From NCBI RefSeq assembly GCF_000699445.3, contig NC_067198.1, positions 32,330,536-32,394,535 on the forward strand: a DNA stretch of 64,000 nucleotides. The letters are read 5' to 3'. Made by a program: the position numbers and the translations under genes. Positions 24,629-35,223 of the stretch are shown here, piece after piece (positions within the stretch are counted from its first letter, which is position 1; every line of letters begins with the position of its first letter). The notes under the pieces are model-generated. The model had not been told where the DNA came from. It saw only the letters and a list, made by a program, of their open reading frames with translations, and did not search any database. The DNA is from Schistosoma haematobium (taxonomy: Eukaryota > Platyhelminthes > Trematoda > Strigeidida > Schistosomatidae).

Positions 24629-25524
24629 CCTGCGTTAGCCGTTTCACTCGATGGCCAGAAGCAGTACCTATTAAGGACATCACTGCTGAAACAGTGGCCC
24701 GCACCTTCGTCGAACGATGGGTAGCAAACTTCGGTTGCCCTTCAACCATCACTACAGACCGCGGACGTCAGTTTGAATCTGATCTTTTCCGTCGTCTGAC
24801 CACACTTTTAGGAATCACTCGCTTCCGAACGACCGCCTACCACCCACAAGCAAACGGGTTGGTAGAACGTTCTCACCGACAACTAAAAGCTTCACTATCA
24901 GCTGCAAACGTTTCACAGTGGACCGACGCTCTTCCACTCGTCTTACTAGGTATTCGCAATGCAGTGAAAGCTGACATTGGATACACTGCGTCTCAACTCG
25001 TTTATGGAACGACACTTCGACTTCCAGGAGAATTCGTGGATCCTTCATCTTCTTCAATGAACACGGATCTAACCCCCTACACGAACAGGCTTACAAACTC
25101 AATGCGTTCAGTTAAACCTGCCTCCACTCGATCACAATCTACCGATGTTTTCGTTCAACCTGGCTTACGATATAGTACACACGTTTTCGTTCGTCGAGAC
25201 TCGCATCGACGACCATTCGAATCAGCATACGAAGGACCCTTCAAAGTTCTTCAACGTGAATCTAAGTACTATATAGTCGATAAGAACGGAACAAACGATA
25301 GCATCAGCATCGATCGCTTAAAAGCAGCGTATTTAGAAGGAAATCCTATCCACGTCGATTTTCCTTCGGTACAATCGCACAACACGACTCCTACACTCAT
25401 AATTCCTCAACCGACAACCAACACTAGTGATGATACTCCGAATGTATCTGAAAATAAACTTAAAACGACGCGTTCTGGAAGAAGGGTGAGATTTCCAGAA
25501 CATTTAAACGACTATTGCACGTAA
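24629..25524 (+). pseudogene. pol: Pol part 4 of element B: integrase core and C-terminus
   Basis: It carries [25 protein letters not shown] and YEGPFKVLQ, almost identical to copy A. Only a few substitutions are visible near the middle. Confidence 0.8.
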
Positions 25525-25996
25525 GGCACTACTCGACATTTTATATTATCTCGATCTTTCTTTTTACGATTTATAACATTGAAAAAATTTTAGTATGCTT
25601 ATACATTTATATTTTTATTTCAAAAACAAAAAAAACAATATAAATTTTTTTAACGCTATTACGTGTGCTTGAGTTTACTTTCCACTTTTTTTTAGCCGAC
25701 ATTGTGTTTTTACGCACATACGAGTGTATTTCGACATGCACTTACATTTCCTTTTTTCTTTTCCAGGACGGCTGGAAAAGAACGATACAGTTTACGAGGA
25801 GTCGAAATTTTCATTGTAATTTTTTCTTTTTTTACTATGTTGCACCTCGGTCTCATATAGTAAGGAAAGACGACCAGATGCTGCTAAACCTAGCAAGCTA
25901 TCAGAAGAGTGTTTACCAACGACAAACTCGTTGGATTTAAACTTCTGGCTGGCCACGTCCTAGGGTCATCACTACCCCACTAGGGGGGGAGTGATC

Positions 25997-26318
25997 TGTA
26001 GCGGTAAATAAATCCCCAAGATAAATAGCCCTGTAAGTTTTCGACATTGGATGCTGACCATATGTTTTAGTGGACTCACCTAGCTGAAGGCGCTCGGTCA
26101 GGCATCCGCACCAGATCACGTGTGGTAACGCCGTGCTCAACATCTACCGCAATCGCTAGCCAGATTAGATCAGAGAATTCTGATATATTGACAATCTTCA
26201 AATACAACTTCTGATCTCCTCGATTCTGTCTTTTGATTTATCTTGATGTTTACGAGTTTTATTAGAAGGTGTTACTGGTAAAAGCGCTATCAAACACTGA
26301 ATACCTGTGTCATCTTCA
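25997..26318 (+). repeat. 3' LTR of element B
   Basis: It is preceded by a polypurine run (about 25983-25992). The first half matches copy A almost exactly. The second half, from about 26180, differs from both A and the 5' LTR of B, so this LTR looks like a mosaic. Confidence 0.82.
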
Positions 26319-26460
26319 GTATGATCAGAAGAGTAAATAGAGCAATTATGAGTATCATTCATATGAAACAAACATGCCTCAATAATGGTAAGGGAACTAG
26401 GTGAAAATAGAACCATTTTTGCAGACGTAGAAATCAAGTGTTAAAAGAATAAGAAAGAAC

Positions 26461-26791
26461 CCACTGAAGCAGTAAATAAATCCCAAAAATAAATAGCTCT
26501 CTAAGTCTTCGACATTGGATGCTGACCACATTAGTTTTAATCGACTCGCCTAGCTGAAGGCGCTCGGTCATGCATCCACACCACGTCACGAGTGGGAACG
26601 TCGTGCTCGACATCCCCTGCAATCGCTTGCCAGATTAGATCAGTCGATCCTTGATATATTGATAGCCTATCAAATATATCTTTGAACCTCCTCGCTCCTG
26701 TCTCTTGATTTCACTTGGTGGATGCGATTCATATTAGGTGTTACTGGCTAAAGCGTTGTCAAACTCCAAATACCTGTGGCATCTTCACCAC
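26461..26791 (+). mobile_element. Solo LTR, diverged CsRn1-like family
   Basis: The 323-bp sequence at 26465-26787 (TGAAGCAGTAAATAAATCCC to GGCATCTTCA) aligns along its length with the LTRs of A and B but is clearly older. It is flanked on both sides by CCAC, a perfect 4-bp target duplication. It lies only about 140 bp after element B and is an independent insertion. Confidence 0.78.
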
Positions 26792-26873
26792 AAATGAGGC
26801 CAGAATATCCTGGCACGAAAGAAGGTGGGACGTTCGCTCGGCTCAAAGTGCCCTCATAAAGCATTCTTTACAG

Positions 26874-26995
26874 TCATTGTCAGGGAAGTCCTACTCACTA
26901 CCTTTCTACAGAGTGTTGTTTACGGAAGTGAGAGCAGGAAAACCGAACGTCCTGTACTTAAATTGGGTTGATTTATATGGAGTTGAGAGCCTATT
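26874..26995 (+). repeat. Fragment of the 0.5-kb retroposon family
   Basis: The segment with GGGAAGTCCTACTCACT, TGTTGTTTACG and GGGTTGATTTATATGGAG resembles the 5' third of the element at 54491-54993, with many substitutions. Confidence 0.5.
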
Positions 26996-28340
26996 CTAAA
27001 CAAATAGTGCATACAGGCTTCAAGATCCCTATAGAACAAGTCGTGTATATATCTGACCTTGGTAGCCGGCTATTATGGAGTTGAATATCTTGACGTTGAT
27101 CCACTGATATGGAAAAGATTCCAGAGGCTTTATGTGCAGCCAAAAAATTGCTGATGACCGAAGCTTCTGCAATATACAAAAGTTTTACGGACACATACCT
27201 TGACATCCGTAGTCCGCTTATTTAGACGATGTTGATTCTATTACTGTCAAGTCCATATGGGTTATTCTAGCTTCCGGAAAGATCAATTCATTCTCCTTGA
27301 GTCAAATATTGGCTTGTTAATTTTTTGCTTATCAACTTTGACTGTTCTTATATGAGGGTATGTGTGTATTTCGCTTAGTCTGTTTATCAAGTATCTTTGG
27401 CTTATTTTGTTTGGTTATAGATATTGAGTCACGCTTTATCAAAATGAGTTGCATACTTGCCTTCTACGTTTCACCTCGATTTACTTTCCCACTTCTCACT
27501 CTTACTGCCTGTCTGGATAAACGAGTGCTTGAAGTAAATTCATTCAACCCAGCCCTTATTTGGCTTTCCATTACCTCCGTTGCACAAACAAGGTTATCCC
27601 AGGTGTAATATATGGAGTTCAAACGGTAGATTTATATTCATGACATTCATATATTCATTGAAATTGGAGTCAGATTACGGGCCACTCAAAAGTCAATGGA
27701 TGAACGGGGATGTTCTGTATCTATCTAAAGTTAAAGAGCAAGTGACGTCACTGACCGACAGTCGCCTTTGTTAAACTACACTTACAGATCCTCCGAAATG
27801 TGATGAATAAGATGCTTAGTCGAATGATCTACATAACTGACTGTACAGGTGCTGATGGGTGGGAATATACACACTGAGTTGTTCACCTGTGACAAATTAG
27901 TTTTCACATGGAGACATACGCGAGGGAACATAATCAATAATATGAAGGCTTATTACTTGAATATCTTTTCAATTTACCTCTCTAGACGATTTCTCGATGT
28001 ACCATTAGCAACACCTTGAAATCAAAGTTGACCAAGGATAATTTCTTACGAATATATTACTTAGTCTGTGAAGGCCGTTTCTTCTATATCATTTTATTGA
28101 TAAATATCAACCTCTATTTGTTTTTCATTAGGGTATTTCATTTCCCAAGCAATATGACAGGCAAACCTAGAGACATCATAAACAGGGCGGATGTGACTTC
28201 ACTGTATTATTATTGGAACTTGAATATTAAGATTTTTGTTGTCCATGTAGAAAATACAAAGTTGTTAACAGTTCACTTGTCCCATCTAGTATAATGTATT
28301 AATTTGTGTGTCAGAATGTGGGGATGAAAAGTGGACGCAT
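26996..28340. other. Intergenic DNA, no feature recognised
   Basis: Only short open frames without known motifs are present on either strand. Confidence 0.4.
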
Positions 28341-28620
28341 TTACAACACGAAGTAGTGGGTTGAGGTTGCATGTCCGTATGTGTGTGTATGAATAATAAG
28401 GTTAAATGTGGTTGTTTGGAAAAGCAGTCTAGTTCCAATGGACATTCGACCTTCTATCCTATTCGGGGCAGCAGAATTTAGAACTATGTGAAACGCTTCG
28501 ACTGCTCGCTTCTCTTTGTAGTGGGAAAAGCTTTTATGAGTTATTTTGATATTTTTGGTGTCAATTAATGTAGTGAAAGGCCATACAAATTCTCCTTGAC
28601 CAAACATTACTTGGCATTGA
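28341..28620 (-). pseudogene. Possible PLE-type endonuclease tail fragment
   Basis: The - strand frame contains IDTKNIKITHKSFSHYKEKR followed by AVEAFHIVLNSAAPNRIEG, a pattern like the C-terminal part of GIY-YIG domains in Penelope-like elements. It lacks the GIY-YIG core, so the assignment is weak. Confidence 0.3.
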
Positions 28621-29253
28621 CATATTCAGACTTATTATGGTTTTGATTGTGCTAAAAATGTTTTGCAATTATTGCTTTGTACTATTTAAACTTGTGTCAA
28701 TTTAATTTCGGCTATTTATTTACTCTGGAAAAATGTTTTATATTAAGTCACGAATGGTCAGAAATACAATTTTTCTGCTCATTTGGATATAAAAAAATTT
28801 ATTTTTTAGAAAACAAGTTCTCTTAACGAAATAATAAAAATTCCTAGGTGTATCCTACAAGTGTCAATATCTTTCCTTTTGCAGCGACGTATCTATTCGC
28901 ACGACATATGTAATCAAATCTCACATAATAATCAATCAAATCACAGTCAGCGTACAATAAATTATTTGACCTATAATAATAATATATTTCTGCATGAGCA
29001 GGTACACTCCATTTTTTCAGGCACGATCTTCAAATCACAACATTTGTTGGCGCACAGCATGCTTTCTAACTTATTAATTTTATAGTTGTTATAAAGTAGA
29101 CTCGTAGAGCGTTTGCTGCATGTGAGCATTATTCAGAGGACTATTAGTATACTGGGTTAACATAAATACAAAATCGATCGAGAAATTTGAAGTGGAAGTA
29201 AAGAATAACGATAATAGGTTGCGTTTCTTTAGTTGGGCTCACCAATGTAGAAT
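28621..29253. other. Intergenic AT-rich DNA
   Basis: Nothing recognisable is seen on either strand. Confidence 0.35.
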
Positions 29254-29341
29254 TGTAACAGCTTAGGTTGGTTGGTTAAGAGTTGACCCCAAACAACCAA
29301 GCATATGTCAAAACAGTATTGTTCAAGTATTCATTCACTTC
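29254..29341 (+). repeat. 88-bp direct repeat, unit 1 (LTR-like)
   Basis: It begins TGTAACAGCTTAGGTTGG and is essentially identical to 30343-30430. It may be a truncated LTR. Confidence 0.6.
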
Positions 29342-30342
29342 AATGTTTCCTTACACCAATTAATCACTCATAATACTAATGAGTAATAGGACTTACACAC
29401 TTCTGAGGTGCAAACCAATTCGTTACTTGGATGAATTGACGATATATTGCTTCAATATATCATGCATACCTAAATCAAACAAGAAAAGGGTATTTGACAC
29501 AACTGTACTTGATCCGCATACTCTACACAATTTTTTTTTGCTTCTTAACCGTATATTCCTTTCCTTTTCGTGGAGTATTCTGATGCACCCTTGGTTACGC
29601 ACCTAGTTGTAAAACGCGGTCGTCACAGGCTCAAGGTCACGCGTTTGATCGATTTTGTTAAAGAGTCCAACTTCTAGTAAGTTTACCCTTTTACATATAT
29701 GCATTACAAAAGAGTATTTTTTTGTTTTCATGGTTTTTCGTGCACAAGATATCTACACTATGTCTATTCTCTTCCAGAATACCAATCCGTTTTGGAGACC
29801 AAGCACTTACATGGAACCGAACAACTATCAATTACATTTATGTATTTCCATTTTGTATCTTATTATTTTATGCAGGCAGTGGAGCAGTTCTTCAGGTTTG
29901 CTTGATTTTCACCATTACCTTTGAAGTAGATTCTTCTTTACTTTTTACTTGAGGGCGACTCAAGAGGCAGGTGAGTAAACACCTGATAGCCGGTCTGAGC
30001 ACGGAAAAATCGTACCTCACCAACATGGTGTTGGGTAGCCCGCTCGCGGCACTTACTCAGATATTCTTATTCCACATTCTCAAACTTTCTCTTGAAAGCA
30101 CGCAGCAAACCATCGGCGGTAGTTGTAAAAGAAATCACATGCTACAAAATGAGATGACAAGCTAGTAAATGAAGAGACATCCATGGACTATCGTTGACAG
30201 CGTCAGTCGTCACTGGTTGTAAATCAAACAGTGAGCGAGTTGATAATTTTCCCTTGGGATGAGAAATAGAACTAAGGCGTTTTCGATAGTTAGGTTAATC
30301 CAACCGACGTTCCTACGGAAGTCGATTCTAGGGGGAAGCTAA
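29342..30342. other. Interval between the two 88-bp repeats
   Basis: If the repeats are LTRs, this would be the internal region of a deleted or non-autonomous element. One 64-residue frame near 29971 has no known motif. Confidence 0.35.
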
Positions 30343-30604
30343 TGTAACAGCTTAGGTTGGTTGGTTAAGAGTTGACCCCAAACAACCAAGCATATGTCAA
30401 AACAGTATTGTTCAAGTATTCATTCACTTCCTTATTTTGTATAAGCGTTATATTCCCTATTATCTTATATTGAATGTTGAAAGCCTTTGTTTGTCTGAAC
30501 AGATAATCCTATGCTCCACTGTCACCGCGCTAAGATCGAAATAAAGACCTATTCACTACTTCTCTGGTTTCTTCTATCAATAGCACGAGGGTTACTTCAA
30601 GGCA
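30343..30604 (+). repeat. LTR-like segment containing direct repeat unit 2
   Basis: The 88-bp repeat (30343-30430) is preceded by a polypurine run (CTAGGGGGAAGC). It is followed by a TATA-like TATAAGCG and an AATAAA near 30540. This layout suits a 3' LTR of a decayed element whose internal part would lie in 29342-30342. I recognise no pol motif there, so the class is unknown. Confidence 0.4.
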
Positions 30605-30608
30605 CGAA

Positions 30609-31019
30609 AGAATTATGGTCTACTATTATATTAGTACTGCTCTAATAATAGACCTAATCCTAAAATTGTAGATTTGTCATGATATAACTGCCTAATCTAT
30701 AAGATCTTACGTAGAAGTCACACCATCGACTACACCAACTTACTGTATCGTATCAATTACCAATACATGATGTAGAACAAGGTTAGGCTAGTGAAGGAAC
30801 AATATATTTAATATGAATAGAAGATATAAGGTAACATTCAGATGGACCACGCTTGCATGGTCGAGCCATGCCATCCGATCAACTCCAGTCCATTCAATTC
30901 ATTGTTCGCGCCTTCTCCATCGTTAGGTATTTCTCCGCGTTAAATATTGAATATCTATTTTCCGAGTAGTCTTGTGTTCAACTTTGAAGATTGTGTGGTT
31001 ATGGTCAAATGCCACTACA
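30609..31019. mobile_element. Second copy of the 414-bp solo LTR
   Basis: AGAATTATGGTCTACTATT to GCCACTACA is nearly identical to the insert at 23678-24091, but the first bases (TGT) are not preserved. Different flanks show it is an independent insertion. A hairpin (GGTCTA...TAGACC) lies near its start in both copies. Confidence 0.7.
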
Positions 31020-31139
31020 AACTTATCATTGACTTCAGGATTGAAACTAACCAGTCTCCTATTGGCACGTACGCATCCTTTTTAGATCGCCTTGACATGA
31101 CCTTAAGTTATAGGCATTATAGACAGAGATGATGGTAAC

Positions 31140-31335
31140 TATCAGTAGAGTCCAGGACGCGTGTTTCGTCCTACTCTGGACTTGTCGGCTGGATGTACCT
31201 GCATCTCAGAGTTAATGTCCGATCCAGTGCTGTGTTTGAGCCCCTCATCCAACATCAATTCTGGGATGAATGTATATCCGGCTGGCGAGACCCAAGTAGG
31301 AAGGCATGCGCGCTGTGGATTCCACTTTTAGCCAC
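31140..31335 (-). mobile_element. SM-alpha-like SINE with decayed hammerhead ribozyme
   Basis: The - strand order matches the schistosome SM-alpha repeat: GCAGGTACATCCAG, ribozyme core, then stem I return. The hammerhead region is 31150-31194. GGACGAAAC and the cleavage triplet GTC are kept, but CTGATGAG is CCGACAAG (U4 to C, G8 to A), so cleavage is not expected. Confidence 0.6.
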
Positions 31336-31539
31336 TATCATTACTGCTTATTTACTGAAGTGTTAATAGATTTATCTTGATATAAGGTTCAGATACTGGA
31401 TATGTGTTTCTCTGCTGTCGCCTGAGATTAGACGGTTGTTACCTTTGCGCATACCGAGCGGAGACCACATCACTAAAATTCTGGAAATTTCTCACAGCGT
31501 TTCTTATTTTGTTGAGCTAGAAGAGATGATAATGACCGT

Positions 31540-31690
31540 TTAAGAGGCGTTGACACTGACCATAGGAATTCGGTTAGATACTTTAACCCAGTCAACTTTA
31601 AAAAAATGGTAATCGTTGTTGGTGGCCGTCAAATTGTAAACATAAGTTAGCTGACAGCAGTCTGGAGTGGTTTTAGGGTGAAATTTGCTG
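31540..31690 (-). pseudogene. Decayed Ty3/gypsy RT fragment
   Basis: The - strand reads KTTPDCCQLTYVYNLTATNN followed by DWVKVSNRIPM. This aligns with [19 protein letters not shown] and [11 protein letters not shown] of the CsRn1-like RT in this window, at roughly half identity. It is an old fragment of a different gypsy element. Confidence 0.5.
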
Positions 31691-33956
31691 AAAACCGTCG
31701 GTAGGACACCGGCTACTGCTGACTTTTTAATGGACAAGACTGGAATATTGCCAGTTCCTGCCTGTAGTTCAATTCGATCTTCACCTTCCTTAGTTTTTAG
31801 GGAAATAGTTAGAATGCTTGTGAGAAGACGGATAGTAGTTTCGACTATGGTTTGCAAAGTTCAGGACACTAATCGACTATCGGATGAAATTACGAGCCAT
31901 CTTTCTGCCTGACTCAAACTGCGGATAATCTCCCAGGAAATGATGCTGTGCAAATATATGTTTGGGTTTTTCTCCCTACTAACCTCGGCTTCTCTGAATC
32001 GATGGCATCGGTTGTTGGGTCTACAAAATGTTTCTTGTGTACAGTGAATACATTCGTGTCTATGAAGACAATGATGCACTCTACAGCTATCTGTATAGAC
32101 TGTTGTTCCTGGTTGTACATACTATTTAATGGTTTCCTGGAGAGGTAAAGTCTTTGTGTTACGAAAGCATCTTATGAAAGCATCTTTTTTAGGTAGTTTA
32201 TCCACAATTCTGAAAACCTACTACTAAGATTGAGAAAACTATTTTTTATTCAATCCGTATTTACACATGTGCACCTATTGTATTTTCTCTTCAGAACAGG
32301 AAACTTATCAATTTCGACGAACTTGCCAATACCTCTAAAACACAAGTTCAGGTTCGATAGCATTTTGGAACAAGTATCTCCACACTATAGATACTACTGT
32401 ACTGGTATGGCTTTTGTTATATCAGTCAGGCAGCTAATTGGGACACTGGTGATACTGTAATCCACTGGATAGCACTTAGCATGATTTGTCTCAGTATAAT
32501 CCTAAAACGTTAAAAAATGAACTGATTTTAGCTGACGTCTTATTCCAGCAAGATTGAGACCGTAAAACTGATTCAACCTTCATCTCGATCCCTTTAAACC
32601 CACCTAATTGCTAAGATAACACATTAAGGTACTTCTGAGCGATCCGGTCTCCACTAAACGTTCGGGAATGACATTACAATTAAAATCATCGGTAAGATGA
32701 GTGCACGTCAACTTTTCCATCAAAATATCTGCTCCTACCTTCAACAACCCACCTGCAATGTGATTGAGTGGCTCAAGGCTTTCAGTATATTATTCTTTTA
32801 CAGAATGGGGTTACTTAGGCAGACGTTGCGATAAAAATACCTTTACCCGCGAGTGCTGATCGACTTTACCCATTTGTTGACTGAACAACTTTCCTCATCT
32901 ACCATCTGTCACATTGTCTGGAATGATGTTACATTTCACATCAGTACTGCTAGGACCTCTATGATGATATTGGTGGTGCATAATAGACAGCGATATAGAT
33001 CAGCTACAGTTGCCATGGTCGTTTTCTGGTGGATTAGTAGCAGAAGGTCTGACTTTAGCTAACTATAGGAATTTTCGCACGTTGATGACACTTTTCTGTA
33101 CGTATTGTGGTATCAACATCAGTCAGGTTTTACTTTCTCGTGTAATCAGGGGGATAGTTTAAGTCGAGTTTCTTTTGGAGTTCTTGGCCGCTCGTAATTA
33201 AGTTTGTAATTTAAAAATCGTATAAGTCGCAGGTGTATTGAGAAACACAACAAGTGCCTAATACATTGAGTAGGATAATTATGTATAATCCATACTAACG
33301 TTATGATACATCTTAGTTGGTCAATCAGGAAATTTGTTTCGACAGCAGTACCGACTGCCGACAAAAGTTGATAGTTAGATCAAACAATTGTCCGCGAAAT
33401 AATAAATTAGATGGTCAACTTTTCGCTCCCATTTGTATGGTTCACACACTACATTCTCGCTTCTCCTCAGTAAGTACTCTAGCGTCAATCAAAACCAAAA
33501 CGTAAATGCAAACTAAACCCAACGCACAGATGCTAAACAGGTGAAATTCGATAAAACAAAGTTAGAGCTATGTGTTTTGATATCCCATCTTTAAATGAGG
33601 GTGTTGCGGTGATCCTCAATTTCATTCGGGGCTGCATGTATATCACAATATATATATGGTTTCCTAGACCTTCAAAATTCTATTAGCTTGTGTAGTTAGT
33701 TCCTTTATTGCTGTTGTTTCGGGATTTCTGGAGTGAAGTGCTTTCTGGATAAACCGTTGTCAACTATTTGTCTGAAACCTCCCCTCATCTGTGAAAGCAG
33801 TCCGGTTTTCGGTATAGGTATCAATTAGATCTCCTCTTTTAAGGACAGCCCTCTAACTTCCTTAATAAGATACTCTAAATCCGTTAGCCAGACAACATCG
33901 GCAACAACCTACTGGGACACAGAACAAACCAAACTCCAACGAGGAGGGATTTATCC
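31691..33956. other. Intergenic DNA, mostly unassigned
   Basis: No gene or RNA is recognisable. Upstream of the gypsy fragment a few - strand frames might belong to the same old element but show no motif. Confidence 0.35.
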
Positions 33957-34530
33957 ATCTATTCATTTGAACACATAAATATTGGTACTAGAGGGCACCA
34001 AATATATATGCACCACACAAAACAATGAGAATTTGAGGAGGAGAAGGAAAAAAGATGAGGAGCGTTAAAAAAGAAATAACGAACAGAATAAGGTAAGGTA
34101 GCATAATAATAATAATGGGGGAAACAGAAAGGCACAATCAGAAGAAATCTTTCAGTTAAGGAAGAAACAACCATTTTTTTATGGAGAAGGTAAAAGAAGG
34201 TTACAGCAGGATCGCCACTGGCTTCTATTCTGAGCCATATCTGATAACGTCTCTAGCCACTGTGTAGCACCATCCCTCGGACCCTCGCCAAGGATTCGTG
34301 AAGGACCAACGGAAGCCAACCCTTTGCAGATTTCTTCCATACCAAGACACCATGTCATATACTGACTACCTCTCCGCTCCTTCCAACTAGTCCCAGAGTC
34401 GGCAAATAATGCACGATGTGGAATTCTCTGAGACGACATTCGTAGAACATGTCCAAGCCACCGATTTCGGTGTTTCAAGATGGTGACACCAATCGGATTA
34501 TCGTCTCTGTGCCCGAACACACGGAGGGGG
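33957..34530 (-). pseudogene. RTE/SR2-like LINE, 3' end fragment
   Basis: The - strand reads RVFGHRDDNPIGVTILKHRN, RWLGHVLRMSSQRIPHRA and LSDMAQNRSQWRSCCN, the C-terminus of an RTE-clade RT. The 3' UTR tail (GGTGCCCTCTAGTACC and then TATGTGTTCAAATGAAT) ends near 33957. It is 5'-truncated at about 34530, where it meets another LINE tail on the + strand. Confidence 0.7.
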
Positions 34531-34745
34531 GCAGTCAGGAACAGGCGATAGAGATGGATAGAGCACACGTTGTGAAAATCACCAAGCTGCATCACAAATC
34601 AAGCTCTACTTTGGATTCCAGAAGGCAAAATCGAAAGCTACAGAATAGGACGTGGCGGAAACTATCAAGAAAAGCTCAGGACAGAATAAATTGAAGATTT
34701 CCGACAGTGACCTACACTCCACTAGAGATAACAGACGTATCTAGT
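34531..34745 (+). pseudogene. Second LINE family, 3' end fragment
   Basis: The + strand sequence with AAGCTGCATCACAAATCAAG and then GGCGGAAACTATCAAG matches the tail of the LINE at 57055-57490 and the reverse of 59440-60370. It ends in GAGATAACAGACGTATCTAG. Only the extreme 3' end is present. Confidence 0.55.
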
Positions 34746-35223
34746 TAATGGTTTCAAGATTTCGCCACCAAAAATATAAGGTGTAATGTATCTATTCATC
34801 ACTGCAAACAAAGTCACATTTCATATTGTTAGATGAAGGACGTAAGAATTTTAATTCAACAGTATTCATAACTCTCAAATGAGCAGTAACAAGCTCATAA
34901 TTTGTACATGAATTTGGTTATATACGACTAACACCATGACCATGGAAGAAGAAAGGAAAGGTTATAAGGCACAATGTATTTTGTGCTTTGCAGGTTACCA
35001 CAGAAATCAGTAAACTTGACAAGCGATAGATAATACAACTAATGCATTTTGACGAAGTATATTGTATGAACATATATATGCACATACATCATCACAAAAA
35101 ACTGAAGATACAGTATTCGAATAAAAAAAATGAAAATTATTGAACTCTATCGTCACTTCAGTCTCAATGTATTGAACAAAGACTTTAGTTCCCTGTTCGA
35201 ATTCTGAGTCTCGCTTTGGCGGC
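34746..35223. other. Putative CCT5 promoter and 5' UTR
   Basis: This AT-rich region lies immediately upstream of the CCT5 start codon. No TATA box or other element can be singled out with confidence. Confidence 0.4.

Larger units (their letters stand above)
20676..26322 (+). mobile_element. CsRn1-like Ty3/gypsy LTR retrotransposon, copy B
   Basis: The element spans 20680-26318 with LTRs of 307 bp (5', start mutated to TATAGCGG) and 322 bp (3'). Flanking tetranucleotides are ATAT and GTAT, a 3/4 match consistent with an aged 4-bp duplication. Its 5' LTR and gag diverge clearly from copy A, while long parts of pol and the first half of the 3' LTR are almost identical to A. It carries a premature stop in gag, the same UGA in RT and the same integrase frameshift as A, and a 414-bp solo LTR inserted at the end of RNase H. 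It is dead. Confidence 0.86.

Noticed and set aside
26788..26830. Decayed primer-binding site after the solo LTR
   Set aside because: The CCAC at 26788 matches the left flank, so this is flanking DNA after a solo LTR, and the weak resemblance to a primer site is chance.
27148..27175. GCTGATGACCGAAGC as a hammerhead core
   Set aside because: No GAAAC with pairable stems follows at a suitable distance on either strand.
34179..34595. A 138-residue - strand gene across the LINE junction
   Set aside because: The first residues come from the opposite-strand tail of another LINE; the rest is RTE RT C-terminus. It is a chimera of two dead fragments, not a host gene.
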